Shown: positions 51,664 through 62,985 of the stretch, in pieces
Layout of the letters: each line of letters opens with the position of its first letter
How positions within the stretch are numbered: position 1 is the stretch's first letter
NCBI GenBank assembly: GCA_012862575.1
Contig: BLSF01000006.1
Span: 558,001 to 622,000, forward strand
Length of the DNA stretch: 64,000 bases
Source of the DNA: Parietichytrium sp. I65-24A
Taxonomy: Eukaryota > Sar > Bigyra > Thraustochytrida > Thraustochytriidae
Direction: 5' to 3'
Made by a program: the position numbers and the translations under genes
The notes under the pieces: generated by a model
Seen by the model: only the letters and a program-made list of their open reading frames with translations
What the model was told of the DNA's origin: nothing
Databases searched by the model: none

Positions 51664-54600
51664 ATGAACAGCACAGCGTTCGACATTTGCTGGTCGCCGA
51701 CGGCCACGGAGGAGAAGGACCTGATGGAAGAACTGGCTGGGTCCTCCGGAGCAGTGGGCGCTGCTCACTTGCAGGTGCGACTTGGAGATTTGCAGAGTCA
51801 AGGGATCTTGGAATTCGGGGAAGTTGAACCGTTTGTCCCTGGCTCGGACACTGACGTTCAGCCTAGCTATCGCGGTGTCGTGGAGCTTGTTAACGATGAC
51901 CCCGAGAGTTCGGTCGACGTCGGTCTGGACCGCTTCTCCACCAAAAACGGTTTCTTCATCGAAAATGGGGATTCGTCGTGGACTGTTCCGGCAAGTGGAA
52001 GTGTATCCCTTGCGATCTTGTGGAGACCGGAAACTCCTGGTGGCGTCAGGCAAAGCCTGACCTTCTCCTTTGTTAGCCCAAACATTCGCCGAAGGGTTCG
52101 CGTGGGAGCCTATATCTCTGGAAATGTCAAAGCGATCGAACAACCACAGCGCAAAGCAGGTCCCAAAGGCCCTAAGAAAACTTTGCTTCGAAGCGTAGGA
52201 GACAGCCCTTCACCAAGCAAGTTGCGCTCTGCAGCACGAAGCTCAAGCACCCCTTCCCCACTGAAACAACAGAGCGTATCTGGGCGCGTTGGGGGAGGAA
52301 TTCGGGAACGACTCGAAAGGCGTGCCGCAAATATAAACTCTTCCAACGAAGAGAATGCGACCTCAGTTGGTAACACCAAGCCTACATCGAGAACACAACA
52401 ACTCAAAGGAGGGAGCAAAGCCTTGCGAGAACGCTCCCCAAACCAGGCAATCGAGTCTGCGTCAAACGCTCTCGCGGCGAAACGGCCACTCTTAAAGAAG
52501 GCGATCGCGGAGAAACCGCAAGAAGACCGTCGTCCGCTGCCGCCACGAGACGCTGTACCTCCGCCCAAACCAAAACCCACCTCCTCCGCAGCTGCTCCAA
52601 GTCGGACTTTACCTGCATCTCTGAAGCTGCGACAGGCAGCGCACAGCAAAGATGATGCAATCATGAAAGCGACCCGGAAGGAGCTAAAGATGCGTCGTGT
52701 ACTCTTTGATGAGAAGTGGATGGAGAAACAAGAGAAAGGCTTTGCTGCTTGGCTCAACTACCTTGTTGAGCCAGACACCGACTCGAACGCGGAGAGTGCA
52801 GAGACGGCTGTACCCGATGGAGGCAGGATTGTGGCAAATCCTTTTGCCGTTCTCGCTCAGAAGCAGCGACAGGCTGCTATTCAGAGGGTATCCTATACAA
52901 TTTACCATTCAACGGAGGTGGAAAACGTTGCCTTCAACGTTGATCGCGAAATTGCGAGTGGTGGTATTGCGATCAGAACGGACAAAAACATCTTCAAAGA
53001 CCTTGGTCTGCGCAGGCTTGTGCTGGATCTCCTTTGTAGTTACAACGCTCCATGGCTTAGACTTGGTCTTGAAATTGTATTGGGGATGGATGTCCCTGCC
53101 CACCATCGCTCCATGCGCAAACTCGCCTCAAACTACTTCTTGGGGGATCCAGAGTTGGACGAAACTTTCAAAGACACAAAGAAGGGGATATTCGACGAGA
53201 ACCCAGAGTACAAGAGCGAGCTTCGTCGTCGCACGCTCCGAAGATTCCTTATGCTCGTGCTCTTTTTGGACAGAGCAAAGCAAGCAAGCGTCATCGATCA
53301 CCCAAGTTGCCTGTTCAGCTTGTCCTCCAACATCAAGTCATCCAACGAGATGATTATTAACTTTGCTAAGGAGTTTCTCTCTGGCGAAGGCAATGTCATT
53401 CGCCATCTACAACACTCTTGCTCATACGTTGTTACTCACGCGCAGACCGTTTTGGATGAGTTCGACTTTAAAGTACAGACCCTTGCTGTGGATCTTCGCG
53501 ACGGGGTGCGTATCACAAGGGCAGTCGAGCTCCTGACAAACAACAAGGATCGTACTCTGTCGCAAAAGCTTCGAGTTCCGGCTGTCTCTCGACTTCAGAA
53601 ATTACATAATGCTGGAGTTGCTTTGCAAGAGCTTGAGCAGAATGGCATCGACCTTGGAACAGCCGAAGCTCCTTCTCAGCGAAGTTTCAACTCAACTTCT
53701 TCGCGAGACACAATTACCGCCAAAGATATCGTCGACGGCAACCGACGGAAAACGCTCGGACTGCTGTGGAAGATGATTACGAAGTGGAGGCTAGCTCTTA
53801 TTCTGCCACTGGACACTGTTCGCGACGAAACCCAAAAGATTATGCGTCTACATGGCCGCACTGCAACTGCCATAATGGCTGCTTCTGCGAATCAGGCCGC
53901 CCAACAAAAGCGGGACTCTTCCTCAAAAGAGTGCCCGGAACAAGACAATTCCGAAGCCGCCGTTGCGTCCGAGGTGTTGCTAAAGTGGTGCCAGGCGGTC
54001 TGCGCTCACCACGGTGTTCGTGTGAGTAACTTCACCACGTCAATGGCTTCCGGTCGCGCTCTGTGCCTTCTCATTCATCATTATCACCCCAAATTGCTCG
54101 AGCGAAGCAATATCTCTGCGACTGCGGTGGATATGGCTCACGAACAGAGCCCAGAATCTGTAGAGGGCGACCTGGACTGGATTCCCTTTGAGCTTCAAAA
54201 TTTGGCAAGGAACAGCTTTAAAAAAGCGATGTCCAATGAACAAGCGAATTTCCGTCTTGCAAATGAGTGTGCCAACGCGTTAGGCTGCGTTCCGGTGCTA
54301 TTGCCAGAGTTTGACTCGGAAAACGTTCCGGAAGAAAAGCTCATGCTTTTGTTTTTGGCTTACCTGTGTTCTCGCTTGCTTGTGTCAAGAGACCAGATTG
54401 CAGCAGCCATTAAGATTCAGCGCGCATGGCTTTCGAAGAAAAGAGCAGAGTACTTGCGCAAGATTGGCCAGCAGGGCGATTTTGGTGCGCGGAAGATTCA
54501 AGCGATATACCGCGCTCACTGTGCCCGACGCAACATACGGAAAATTCGGTGCGCGAGAGAAGTACAGAGGTTTTATCGTGGGTACGCGTCACGAATTTCC

Positions 54601-57600
54601 TTGGCCAGACAGCGTCAAGCCATCGTAAAAATTCAGGCGATGTATAGGTCTCGTTCAAAGCACCAACTTTATGAGCTTTTGAGGGATATGATTATCGTGG
54701 TCCAGAGTGTTGTTCGAAGGCATCAAGCTCGCAAATTCGCTGAACGGCTAAAGCTCGAAGGTCTCGCTGCCACGAAAATTCAATCAGTCTTTCGGAGTAA
54801 GCATTCTAGAAGAGCATATCGTGCACAGATCACTGCCTTTACCCATTTGCAAGCTTCTATTCGCGCAGCTCGCGAACGTAGACTCTTTGTGACGAAGCGG
54901 AAGTCTGCAGTTCAAATACAATCACTTCTTCGCGGCCGCACGATCTACTCTAGGCAAGGATTTCACAGAGTTCGCCAAAGCGTCTTGGTTCTGCAATCAT
55001 TTTTTAGAAATGTGCAAGACCGTCGCGACATGGAAAGGAGATGTAGAGCGGCTACAAAGATTCAGTCTTGCTACAGAGGCCACGCAATTCGATTCCACTA
55101 TCACATCATTCAGGATGCGGCACTGATCATTCAAGCCTCTCTACGTTCATGGCGAGAAGTGAAGGCTCTCAAGACCGCGAAGGAGGCAGTGTTGAAGCTA
55201 CAGGCAGCTGCAAGAATGCACAAGGAACGGCGCGCTTACTTAGGCAGCATCGCCTGCATTTGCAAGCTCCAATCTTGGGCAAGATCCCGCAGGGCTACCA
55301 AACAATTTCAACAGACGAAAACAGCTGCATCCAAAATCCAGGCTATGGCTCGCCAGATTGCGTCACGACGAAGCTACATTGATTCGAGGAGACATGTTGT
55401 GCGGTTGCAGTCAGCTATTCGCAGGTCATTGGCACAGAAACAGCTTTCTTCCGCAAGGAAGTCTGCAGTTCAGATTCAATCGAGGTTCAGAGCATTTCAA
55501 AACCAGGCAAAATATGAGGCACAGCGTACTGCAATCATACGTGCACAGTCTTGTGCTCGCCGTTGGCGTGCGATATGCTTCAAGCGTTCGGCGACTAAAA
55601 ACTGCATTCTGATTCAAGCGACTTGGCGAGCGTACAGGGAGAAAGCCAGGTACCAGCTTGACTACTCTCGTGTTTGCACAATTCAAGCCATGTTTCGCAG
55701 GGCAATCGCTCGTGCCGAATTTGAAGCCAGTCGTCAAGCTGCAACACGCCTTCAGTCCCTTTACCGCACAAGGAAAGCTTCTCTGGCGTACGCTAAGGTC
55801 TTGAATTGTGTGATGAAGATCCAGTCCGTGTGGAAGGGTTATTCGGCCCGTTGTGCATATTCTACTTCTCGTATCAGAATTTTGAGAATCCAAGCATTTG
55901 TTCGGCAAGCGCTGCTGAAAAAACGCTACAACATCCAGCGGAAACAGATCGCACTGATTCAAGCTCAGATGCGAGGCAAGCTTGCCAGAAACAAATTTCA
56001 ATCGGACTTGAGCAAGGTGCAGATGATCCAAAAGCTCTGGCGCGGTCGTGTGGCGAGGGTGCAGTGCAAAGCACAGGTGATGGGCATGTGCAAAGTGCAA
56101 GCTCTCATCCGCAAATTTATTCAGAGAGTTCGTTATGCGCAATATCGCTCGGCGGTTGTTCGTCTGCAATCAATTGCGCGGGCTCGAACTCAGCAACAAA
56201 AGTATTCTCACACGCTCGAAAAGATAAAGTTGGTACAGTCTCTGGTGCGTGCTCGACAAGCATCCGCTCTGAAATGCAGGGTTGTATCTGCCGTCACAAC
56301 GCTGCAAACAAGATTGAGGGCTAGAACATGCGCTCGTGAGTTTAAACGGAGCAAGGCAAGAGTCGTCAAGGTTCAGTCGATTGCACGAACCTGGAAAGCG
56401 AAGACCAGTTATAAGCAAGAGAGAACTCAGGTCAAACTTGTGCAAGCGTTTTCGAAGCGGGTCGTATACGAGCAGCGCTACAGGAGGCTGCGAAGCTCAA
56501 TTGTTGCGCTTCAGAGCAAATTTCGCGCCAGAGCTTGCCAGAAAACTTTTCAGAGCAGAATTGCACAGATCATCAAGTGCCAAAGCGTCGCAAGGCAGTG
56601 GCGAGCGGTCCGCGCATTCGAGCATGCCAAGAGCGCCGCCGTGGCTATTCAGTCGCAGATTCGCCGGTCTTTATTGCAGAATGCCTTTGCCAAGAATAGA
56701 AAAAGCTGCATTCTTATTCAGAGCACATATCGAGCTTGCGTCGAGCGGAAATTGTACGTCCAAAAAATGCGCGCAGTTGTCGTTTTGCAAGCTGCTGCAC
56801 GAGGCTGGAGTCAGCGTGTCACCTATCGCAAGGCAGTGATGGCGAGCACGCTGCTACAGAGCTGGAGCAGAATGATGATTGCGAGAATATCCCTTGTCTT
56901 CGCGCGCGATGGTGCAACTAAAATCCAAGCCACTGTTCGTGGCTTTGCTGTGCGACAAGTGTTCCTGCAAAAGAGACATTGTGTTGTAGCGTTACAGAGC
57001 CTGTATCGTGGTGCTAAAGCGCGAAAAGCTCTTGAGGACTTTAAAGGGGCTATTGTTTGTTTGCAATCGCACATGCGCAGGCGTGAAGCCGCCCGGCACT
57101 TCCAAGACCGCAAAAACCAACAGCTTTTTGAGAATGCCATTGTGCGTTTACAATCTCACATGCGAAGACGTCAAGGTGCAAATCGCGCTCAGGCGCGCAG
57201 AAACGAGAAGGCCTTTGAGGCTGCGATTGTGCGACTTCAGTCTCACGCACGGAGGCGCGAGGCTGCGAAACAGTTCCAGGAGACCAAGTGCCAGATTGTA
57301 AAGCTTCAATCCTGCATACGCAGGCTTCGGGCCGTGCGTATGCTCAGCATCTCTCGCAGCTCGGCTGTTTCGATTCAGAAGATATCCAGAGGCTGGCGAA
57401 TTCGCAGGCTGGCGGAGAAGAAGAGGTGTGCTTGCATCCGGCTGCAAGCACTTGCAAGGCAAATTTCGTGCATGAACGCCTTTTCTAAGACTATGCGACG
57501 GGTCAAAGTTGCACAGGCTGCAGTCCGCGGAATGCTTGCCCGAAGAAGATACGCCTCGGAGCTTGTGTGCGTCTGCAAAGTACAGGCATTTGCGCGAAAA

Positions 57601-58527
57601 TTGGTGGCATTGAATCGGTATAGCATTGCACTTTCGGGGATAACTTCGGTTCAAGCTCTTTATCGTGGGCAGGCAGTTCGCAAAGACCTCGAAGTTCAAA
57701 GACGTGCTGCAATAAAGATTCAATGGTTTGTGAGGTCGTATTGTTTGGAGGCGCTTCGTCATCGTGACCTCATCTGCAGAATTCAAGCCGTTGTGCGTGG
57801 CTATCAAACTCGGAAAATGCGGCCAAAGGCAGTGGTCCGTGCGCATCGGCGATTGATGGTTGCAACTCAAAATGCACAGGAGGACATGACCCTTGGACAC
57901 CGTACTCGCTCGGCGCTTGCATGGTTGCTAAAGAGCAAAGACCTAGCTCATATTTTGAAAGCTTGTATTACTTTGCAAGCTACCACAGCCGCTTCGCGCG
58001 AGTGCTGCGAAGAGTTTCTTGAGACTGACGCAAGTGACGTGCTCTTCGCTTTGATTCGCTCGTGTAATCGCAGCGAGCCTCACGTTCGCGTTCTGGAGGT
58101 TGCGCTGACAGTTTTGGTGCAGGTTGCAGAGCACGACGTGAAGGTGTCGTATCAACGCGTTTTCGCAGCCGAGAGCCAATCTGTTGGCGCGTTGGTCGAT
58201 CTTCTGCAGATGTTTCGCGACAAGAGCAAGATTTCATCGCTGGCTTTGATTTTGTTAGAGTTCTTCTGTTCTGATATGCGCAGAGCCATGACCTACGTGC
58301 TTTACGACAGAGATCTGCTGAAAAGGCTTCGCTCTATTGAGCAGGTTTTGCAGCGCAAATGCGAAGTCTTGCGCCAGACTCGTCCACCGGCTGCACGAGC
58401 CTCCAAGTCAGTCTCGTTCAAAGAGTCCTCAAAGGGTGCCTCCAAACAGCCCCGTTCTCGCGAGCTCACAGAGAGACAACAATACAAGAGGCTCAAGACT
58501 CTTCTCATCGCAGTTGAGGATCTCTGA
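51664..58527 (+). CDS. ASPM: ASPM/Asp, abnormal spindle protein homologue
   Basis: A single uninterrupted frame encodes 2,287 residues. ASPM/Asp focuses microtubule minus ends at spindle poles with katanin and calmodulin. Domains run in the canonical order. An ASH (ASPM-SPD2-Hydin) domain lies at ~40-160 (FGEVEPFVPG, VELVNDDPESSVDVGL, WRPETPGGVRQSLTF), and a Pro/Ser/Lys-rich linker to ~340. Two calponin-homology domains follow: FAKEFLSGEGNVIRHL with LDEFDFKVQTLAVDLRDGVR, and VLLKWCQAVCAHHGVRVSNF with ASGRALCLLIHHYHPKLL. About fifty IQ calmodulin-binding motifs run from ~915 to ~2045. A helical armadillo-like C-terminus closes the protein (ARSALAWLLKSKDL-type, VALTVLVQVAEHDV). Human ASPM is longer and has more IQ repeats. 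An intronless gene of this size is striking. Confidence 0.96.
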   Translation: MNSTAFDICWSPTATEEKDLMEELAGSSGAVGAAHLQVRLGDLQSQGILEFGEVEPFVPGSDTDVQPSYRGVVELVNDDPESSVDVGLDRFSTKNGFFIENGDSSWTVPASGSVSLAILWRPETPGGVRQSLTFSFVSPNIRRRVRVGAYISGNVKAIEQPQRKAGPKGPKKTLLRSVGDSPSPSKLRSAARSSSTPSPLKQQSVSGRVGGGIRERLERRAANINSSNEENATSVGNTKPTSRTQQLKGGSKALRERSPNQAIESASNALAAKRPLLKKAIAEKPQEDRRPLPPRDAVPPPKPKPTSSAAAPSRTLPASLKLRQAAHSKDDAIMKATRKELKMRRVLFDEKWMEKQEKGFAAWLNYLVEPDTDSNAESAETAVPDGGRIVANPFAVLAQKQRQAAIQRVSYTIYHSTEVENVAFNVDREIASGGIAIRTDKNIFKDLGLRRLVLDLLCSYNAPWLRLGLEIVLGMDVPAHHRSMRKLASNYFLGDPELDETFKDTKKGIFDENPEYKSELRRRTLRRFLMLVLFLDRAKQASVIDHPSCLFSLSSNIKSSNEMIINFAKEFLSGEGNVIRHLQHSCSYVVTHAQTVLDEFDFKVQTLAVDLRDGVRITRAVELLTNNKDRTLSQKLRVPAVSRLQKLHNAGVALQELEQNGIDLGTAEAPSQRSFNSTSSRDTITAKDIVDGNRRKTLGLLWKMITKWRLALILPLDTVRDETQKIMRLHGRTATAIMAASANQAAQQKRDSSSKECPEQDNSEAAVASEVLLKWCQAVCAHHGVRVSNFTTSMASGRALCLLIHHYHPKLLERSNISATAVDMAHEQSPESVEGDLDWIPFELQNLARNSFKKAMSNEQANFRLANECANALGCVPVLLPEFDSENVPEEKLMLLFLAYLCSRLLVSRDQIAAAIKIQRAWLSKKRAEYLRKIGQQGDFGARKIQAIYRAHCARRNIRKIRCAREVQRFYRGYASRISLARQRQAIVKIQAMYRSRSKHQLYELLRDMIIVVQSVVRRHQARKFAERLKLEGLAATKIQSVFRSKHSRRAYRAQITAFTHLQASIRAARERRLFVTKRKSAVQIQSLLRGRTIYSRQGFHRVRQSVLVLQSFFRNVQDRRDMERRCRAATKIQSCYRGHAIRFHYHIIQDAALIIQASLRSWREVKALKTAKEAVLKLQAAARMHKERRAYLGSIACICKLQSWARSRRATKQFQQTKTAASKIQAMARQIASRRSYIDSRRHVVRLQSAIRRSLAQKQLSSARKSAVQIQSRFRAFQNQAKYEAQRTAIIRAQSCARRWRAICFKRSATKNCILIQATWRAYREKARYQLDYSRVCTIQAMFRRAIARAEFEASRQAATRLQSLYRTRKASLAYAKVLNCVMKIQSVWKGYSARCAYSTSRIRILRIQAFVRQALLKKRYNIQRKQIALIQAQMRGKLARNKFQSDLSKVQMIQKLWRGRVARVQCKAQVMGMCKVQALIRKFIQRVRYAQYRSAVVRLQSIARARTQQQKYSHTLEKIKLVQSLVRARQASALKCRVVSAVTTLQTRLRARTCAREFKRSKARVVKVQSIARTWKAKTSYKQERTQVKLVQAFSKRVVYEQRYRRLRSSIVALQSKFRARACQKTFQSRIAQIIKCQSVARQWRAVRAFEHAKSAAVAIQSQIRRSLLQNAFAKNRKSCILIQSTYRACVERKLYVQKMRAVVVLQAAARGWSQRVTYRKAVMASTLLQSWSRMMIARISLVFARDGATKIQATVRGFAVRQVFLQKRHCVVALQSLYRGAKARKALEDFKGAIVCLQSHMRRREAARHFQDRKNQQLFENAIVRLQSHMRRRQGANRAQARRNEKAFEAAIVRLQSHARRREAAKQFQETKCQIVKLQSCIRRLRAVRMLSISRSSAVSIQKISRGWRIRRLAEKKRCACIRLQALARQISCMNAFSKTMRRVKVAQAAVRGMLARRRYASELVCVCKVQAFARKLVALNRYSIALSGITSVQALYRGQAVRKDLEVQRRAAIKIQWFVRSYCLEALRHRDLICRIQAVVRGYQTRKMRPKAVVRAHRRLMVATQNAQEDMTLGHRTRSALAWLLKSKDLAHILKACITLQATTAASRECCEEFLETDASDVLFALIRSCNRSEPHVRVLEVALTVLVQVAEHDVKVSYQRVFAAESQSVGALVDLLQMFRDKSKISSLALILLEFFCSDMRRAMTYVLYDRDLLKRLRSIEQVLQRKCEVLRQTRPPAARASKSVSFKESSKGASKQPRSRELTERQQYKRLKTLLIAVEDL

Positions 58528-59168
58528 GCCGCGTTTCATATTATTGACTGTACTTGCTTTCACCAATCGTATATTCAATTTTTAAATCCTATTTCATGAA
58601 CCAGCGGCAGGACTGCCGTTTTGAAGCGTCTTGCGAATCGATCGGTTGTCTGATGGTTCTGATAATAGCCGCGTTGGTTGGTTGGTTGGTGCGGCAGTTA
58701 AAACGGAACCAGCTGAATTCTGTGAAAGCTGTTGTGGTCTTGGTCCTGACAAACTTGCACGGGCCGCTCATCCAGCCCGATAGAAACCAATAGCAATCTG
58801 AATTCTGATTGTCAAACTAAAAGACAACTCACAGTGCTCACAGTTACAACCGTGACCGTGACCTTGCTGTCGCTACTGGTACCAAGTAGTAGACACTCGG
58901 GTGTAGTCCTGTGCGTGCGTGTAATTTTAGTACTCACCAATTCTCACCACGCGCACACGTAGTACACGTATGTGTGCACAGTGCGCTCACAGCGAGTACT
59001 AGCTACTGAGCTTGTGGGTGGGCTGGCAGCGAGTGTCGTCTGGTTGTCTGGTGGTCTGGTAGTGAGAACAAGTGCAAGCAAGTGCGAAAACTTGTGTTGT
59101 GCTGCGGTTTCCGCTTTGCACGCAGGTTGTGGAGGACTCGGAAACGTTGGCGGAGCGAGAGCGTCAGA
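58528..59168. other. intergenic, nothing recognised
   Basis: This is the ASPM 3' flank and the promoter of the mannosidase gene. AGTAC-rich words occur near 58990-59005. No gene is seen. Confidence 0.5.
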
Positions 59169-60987
59169 ATGGAGGACGTCCCGGAAGGCGCATTCCTTCG
59201 GCGACGACGAGCGGTGGACGCGGCAGAGGCACAGCATTCAGATGACGCTCCTGCTGGTGCGGGCGACAATGGGGACTCGGAGGTGGTAGAGGAGGACCGT
59301 CCGCCTGCTTCGGGGCCCCCAGTGCCGCGCATCTATGCGTATTTTTTGATATTATTGATGCTAGTGTGGCTCGAGAGACGGGCTTCTTACGGATGGGGTG
59401 GATGGGGCGGATATTCAGAGCCATCAATGAGGACAGGTGCTTATCGGAAGTCGGCAGACCATCGTAGCCATATGAGGGCATTGGTGAACGTGACGGGTGC
59501 ATTGGAAAGACAAGGCGCAGTCAAGAACGCCTTTTTGCATGCTTGGAAAGGCTACAAGACTTTTGCGTGGGGCAAAGACACTCTTCACCCACTGTCGCAA
59601 AGAGGTAGCGATGATTTTCTGGGAATGGCCATAAGTATGATCGACTCGATGGATACTGCCCTGATAATGGGCCTAGAAGATGTATTTGCAGAGCAAGAGA
59701 GGTGGGTCCTTAAGAATCTGAAGTTTGTGAATCAGGAGGACATCAACGTGTTCGAGACGACAATGTAAGTTGGTCAAATCTTTGCCTTCCTCGAAGCTCT
59801 AGATGACTCACTTTGTGTAACTAAATATTTGGCGTATCTTCAGACGTGTCGTTGGAGGGTTGCTCAGTGCCTACGCACTGTCCGGTCATAAACCTCTTCT
59901 CGACATATGTGAGGACCTCGGACGGAAACTCTTGCCGGCGTTCGACACCCCCACTGGCTTACCATACGGAACCATTAGCCTCAAGTCCGGCAGGCGCTAC
60001 AATCCTGCATGGGTTAAGGAGGCGAGCTCTGTCGCGGAAGCAGGGACACTGCTGCTGGAGTTTCGGTATCTTTCGAAGCTCACGGGCGATGCGGCCTTTC
60101 GAAATGCAGTAGATCGCGCAGAGCGCTTCTTTGAAAAGAAAATCGCAGAGTCCCCGTCGAATGAATGCGTCGACGGACTTTTCCCGATGTTTATTCACCC
60201 GGAAACTGGCATGGCGAAAAGCACGCCGATAATCACCTTTGGTGCTCGCGGGGACAGCTTATACGAGTATTTTTTGAAAGGGTTTCTTCAAACGAGGCAG
60301 ACAGAACCGTGGCTTTTGAACATGTATGACGAAGCAATGCAAGGCATGTCGAGGTATCTGTTACACACCACAAAAGGCCGACAGGGACTTACTTATATTG
60401 CCGAGGTTGATCGAAACAACATGTGGAAGCCGATTCCGAAAATGGACCACCTCGTTTGCTTCATGCCCGGTCTACTAGCTCTGGGAAGCAAGTATGGAGG
60501 TGGGAGGTACTCCGCGCGATCGCGGAATTGGAACCATCTTGCTATCGCTGAACGCCTGATGAGAACTTGCTATGCAATGTACGAATCGATGCCGTTAGGG
60601 CTTGCGCCAGAGATCGTACTTTTCAACCAGCCCTATAGTCCTGAAATGATCGCCAAGGATGGCGCAAAACACTGCTATTTGCGGCCGGAGACCGTAGAAT
60701 CACTTTTTATTTTGTGGCGAGTCACAAAAAAACAAATTTACAGAGACTGGGGATGGAGAATTTTCGTAAATATTGAGGAGCATGCCCGGGTATCTTCGGG
60801 AGGGTACAGCGGAATAAATGACGTAACTGCGGATGTCCCACTTCTCAACGACAAAATGGACTCTTTCTTTCTCGCGGAGACGCTCAAGTACTTGTATCTG
60901 TTGTTCTCCCCTGACGATGTTATCTCTCTGGACGACTACGTGCTGAATACAGAAGCTCACCCGATTCCAAAGTTTGTGTGGGATTAA
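59169..60987 (+). CDS. GH47 class I alpha-1,2-mannosidase (ER/Golgi type)
   Basis: Exons 59169-59764 and 59844-60987 flank a 79-bp intron with a GTAAGT donor and encode 579 residues. The enzyme trims alpha-1,2-linked mannose from N-glycans in the ER or Golgi. It is a type II membrane protein: an acidic cytosolic N-terminus, one span at about 56-70 (YAYFLILLMLVWL), then the lumenal catalytic barrel. Family blocks are intact. FETT-IRVVGGLLSAY is completed across the splice, followed by GLPYGTISL, GTLLLEFRYLS, ITFGARGDSLYEY, DHLVCFMPG and YLRPETVES. The C-terminal TEAHP provides the calcium-binding Thr. Key acidic residues lie in these blocks. Together with SEC63 it belongs to ER protein handling. 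Its stop lies 180 bp from that of the converging rhodanese gene. Confidence 0.95.
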
Positions 60988-61166
60988 AATATCGTAGTAT
61001 TTGGTGTGCATCATACGTGACCTGATAGTTGAAAAAAATTTTTAAAAAGAGGGCTTCTTAATTCTTACAATTTTAATGATATATACTACATCGCATTCCT
61101 CAAGTAACCCCGATGAATGAGGGACATTCTATTGCACTGATGGCGCTAATTTCATCAACTTTCAGC

Positions 61167-61709
61167 TCACAAGTGTACAAGCTTATCTCTAGGGCCCATG
61201 ACGGGATCAAAGCCTTGTGGGAGTAAGTTCCAAGCCGTCCCAAAAACATGTACAGTTTTTGTTTCTTGGCCATGCTCATCAACCACGATCGCGCCAGGTT
61301 GGTGGCACCACCCAACAATGCCGCCTTCAAGATTCGTTACCTGCAAGCGCGGATTCTGTTTGAGCAGCTTTGCCCCAAACTTTCCGCTCCTGTATCCCGC
61401 CGTGCAAAAGCAGACGACTTGCGTCCCGTCTGCAATGTCTTCAACTTTGACCTCGTCTTGCTGCACAGCTCCTCGAATGGTGCTCACCCTCTCGCCGACG
61501 GGCCTGCAATCAACGAGCAGCAGCGGCTCGCTTCCGTCCATCTTAGTCTTCAAATCAGCAACTGTCAGCGGCGCAACTGCGGGAAAGCTGGCCTGGTACT
61601 TGGCAAACATCTTGTTCAGAGTTCCCAGCTTGTCAGAGTCTGTGGTCGTGGGGCTGAACACCGTTCCGGTGTACACCTTGTTCATCACCCGCGCCACGCC
61701 GTCAAACAT
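61167..61709 (-). CDS. rhodanese-domain protein
   Basis: The 180-residue protein starts at the first ATG. A single rhodanese fold spans ~45-165: LLLVDCRPVGERVSTIRGAV in the first half, then the active-site loop C-T-A-G-Y-R-S with Cys102 as the likely sulphur carrier. LEGGIVGWCHQPGAIV is typical of the C-terminal half. Such domains transfer sulphane sulphur or act as redox or regulatory modules. The first 30 residues contain basic residues and a hydroxylated stretch and could be a weak organelle-targeting signal, but this is uncertain. The substrate cannot be told. It is divergent from the tricarboxylate carrier gene. Confidence 0.88.
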   Translation of the reverse strand: MFDGVARVMNKVYTGTVFSPTTTDSDKLGTLNKMFAKYQASFPAVAPLTVADLKTKMDGSEPLLLVDCRPVGERVSTIRGAVQQDEVKVEDIADGTQVVCFCTAGYRSGKFGAKLLKQNPRLQVTNLEGGIVGWCHQPGAIVVDEHGQETKTVHVFGTAWNLLPQGFDPVMGPRDKLVHL

Positions 61710-62985
61710 TGTGCTGACCACCAGCCTGCCCCGCGATTACAGTTGCAATCGGTCTCTTGCCGCCGCAAGTCGACGGCTCCCTCGTAGCTCTCCAGAGTGT
61801 GTGCTGTCCCCGCGGCCGAGCGTCACACGAATACACACGCGCTGACCTTGAAGCAGCCGTTTCGAGTACACTGTACTGACTGTGAGTACCACACAACACG
61901 TGGCTGGCACTGGCAGCAGCACGAGCCCTTCCCGACAAGAGCGAATCGACTGCGCCCACAACGAATACAACGAAATCGTCACTAGAACTTCTCGTCACGG
62001 GCGGTCCATGGCGGTCCAGTGCGTTCCAACAGCTTTTAACTCGGTGGTCAAGTGGAGAGATGATAACAATAAGAGAGATAGGAGATGATAGATGATGATA
62101 GGATGGGAAGAGCATCTTGCACTGGGCCAGTGCAAGTCGCACGGTGTGACTACTGTGTGACTGCACCTTCGGACACTTACACGTTCAAGTCTCAGACTGC
62201 CAGTATCTGCCAGTGTTGTTTTGCAGTTATACTGTTCTCCCCACCCTCCCATTGTCGCAACTTTCTGGTGGCACCGTCGCCGCGTCAGACCATGTCAGAT
62301 CCGTCGGTCTCAGTGAGCTCTGTCTGGCTGGCACAAGAAGGATCTGTGCAGCTGCAATGGCACTGACTGTGAATTGCATTTTTTGCTGTTTGTCGAACTG
62401 TCTCTGCTCTGCCAGCTGTCGTTTTTCATTCGCTGTCCACCGAGTCCACAATGACAACAATGGTGTCAACATGTGTCAACGATGACGAAGGAGGGCTGAC
62501 TTGCATGCTGGCTTGCTTTTACTGGCTCGTAAGTTGCACGCTGATTGCTTGGCTGCTTTGGGCTGATGCAGTAGCAAGTCGCGCACTACGACGCACCCGG
62601 CGCAGAGTAAGACGCCTGCAAGACCAGGAGCAGTGGCAGATAATGGCAGATAGGGAGTGAATGGATGCCGTACGAGTAGCTTTACTCGTTAGTAAGTGTT
62701 CTTGTTCAATCATCAATGCAAGCAGAAACGAAAAAGGGTGAGCAGCGGAAGATAAGAAAGATAGATTATCTTGGCGCGAGACGACGTCGGAGCGACTCGG
62801 AATCACAGCCAATTGGCACCTGGGAAGAGGCATTTGGTTGTTGCGAGTTTGGTGGGCGTTTGGAATCCGCCAGTCCGTGATCTGTGGTTTGTGATTTGTG
62901 AGCCTCGGTGTGAGTGCGAGACAGTGGCCCCAAGTCCGTTCGAGGAGAACACCCCGACACCGGTAGCTGTGCTGCGGTTTGAGAC
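61710..62985. other. intergenic between divergent genes, nothing recognised
   Basis: Only short frames without family features occur. An ATAGGAGATGATAGATGATGATAGGATG-like AT/GA reiteration lies at about 62070-62103. No RNA gene is recognised. Confidence 0.5.
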
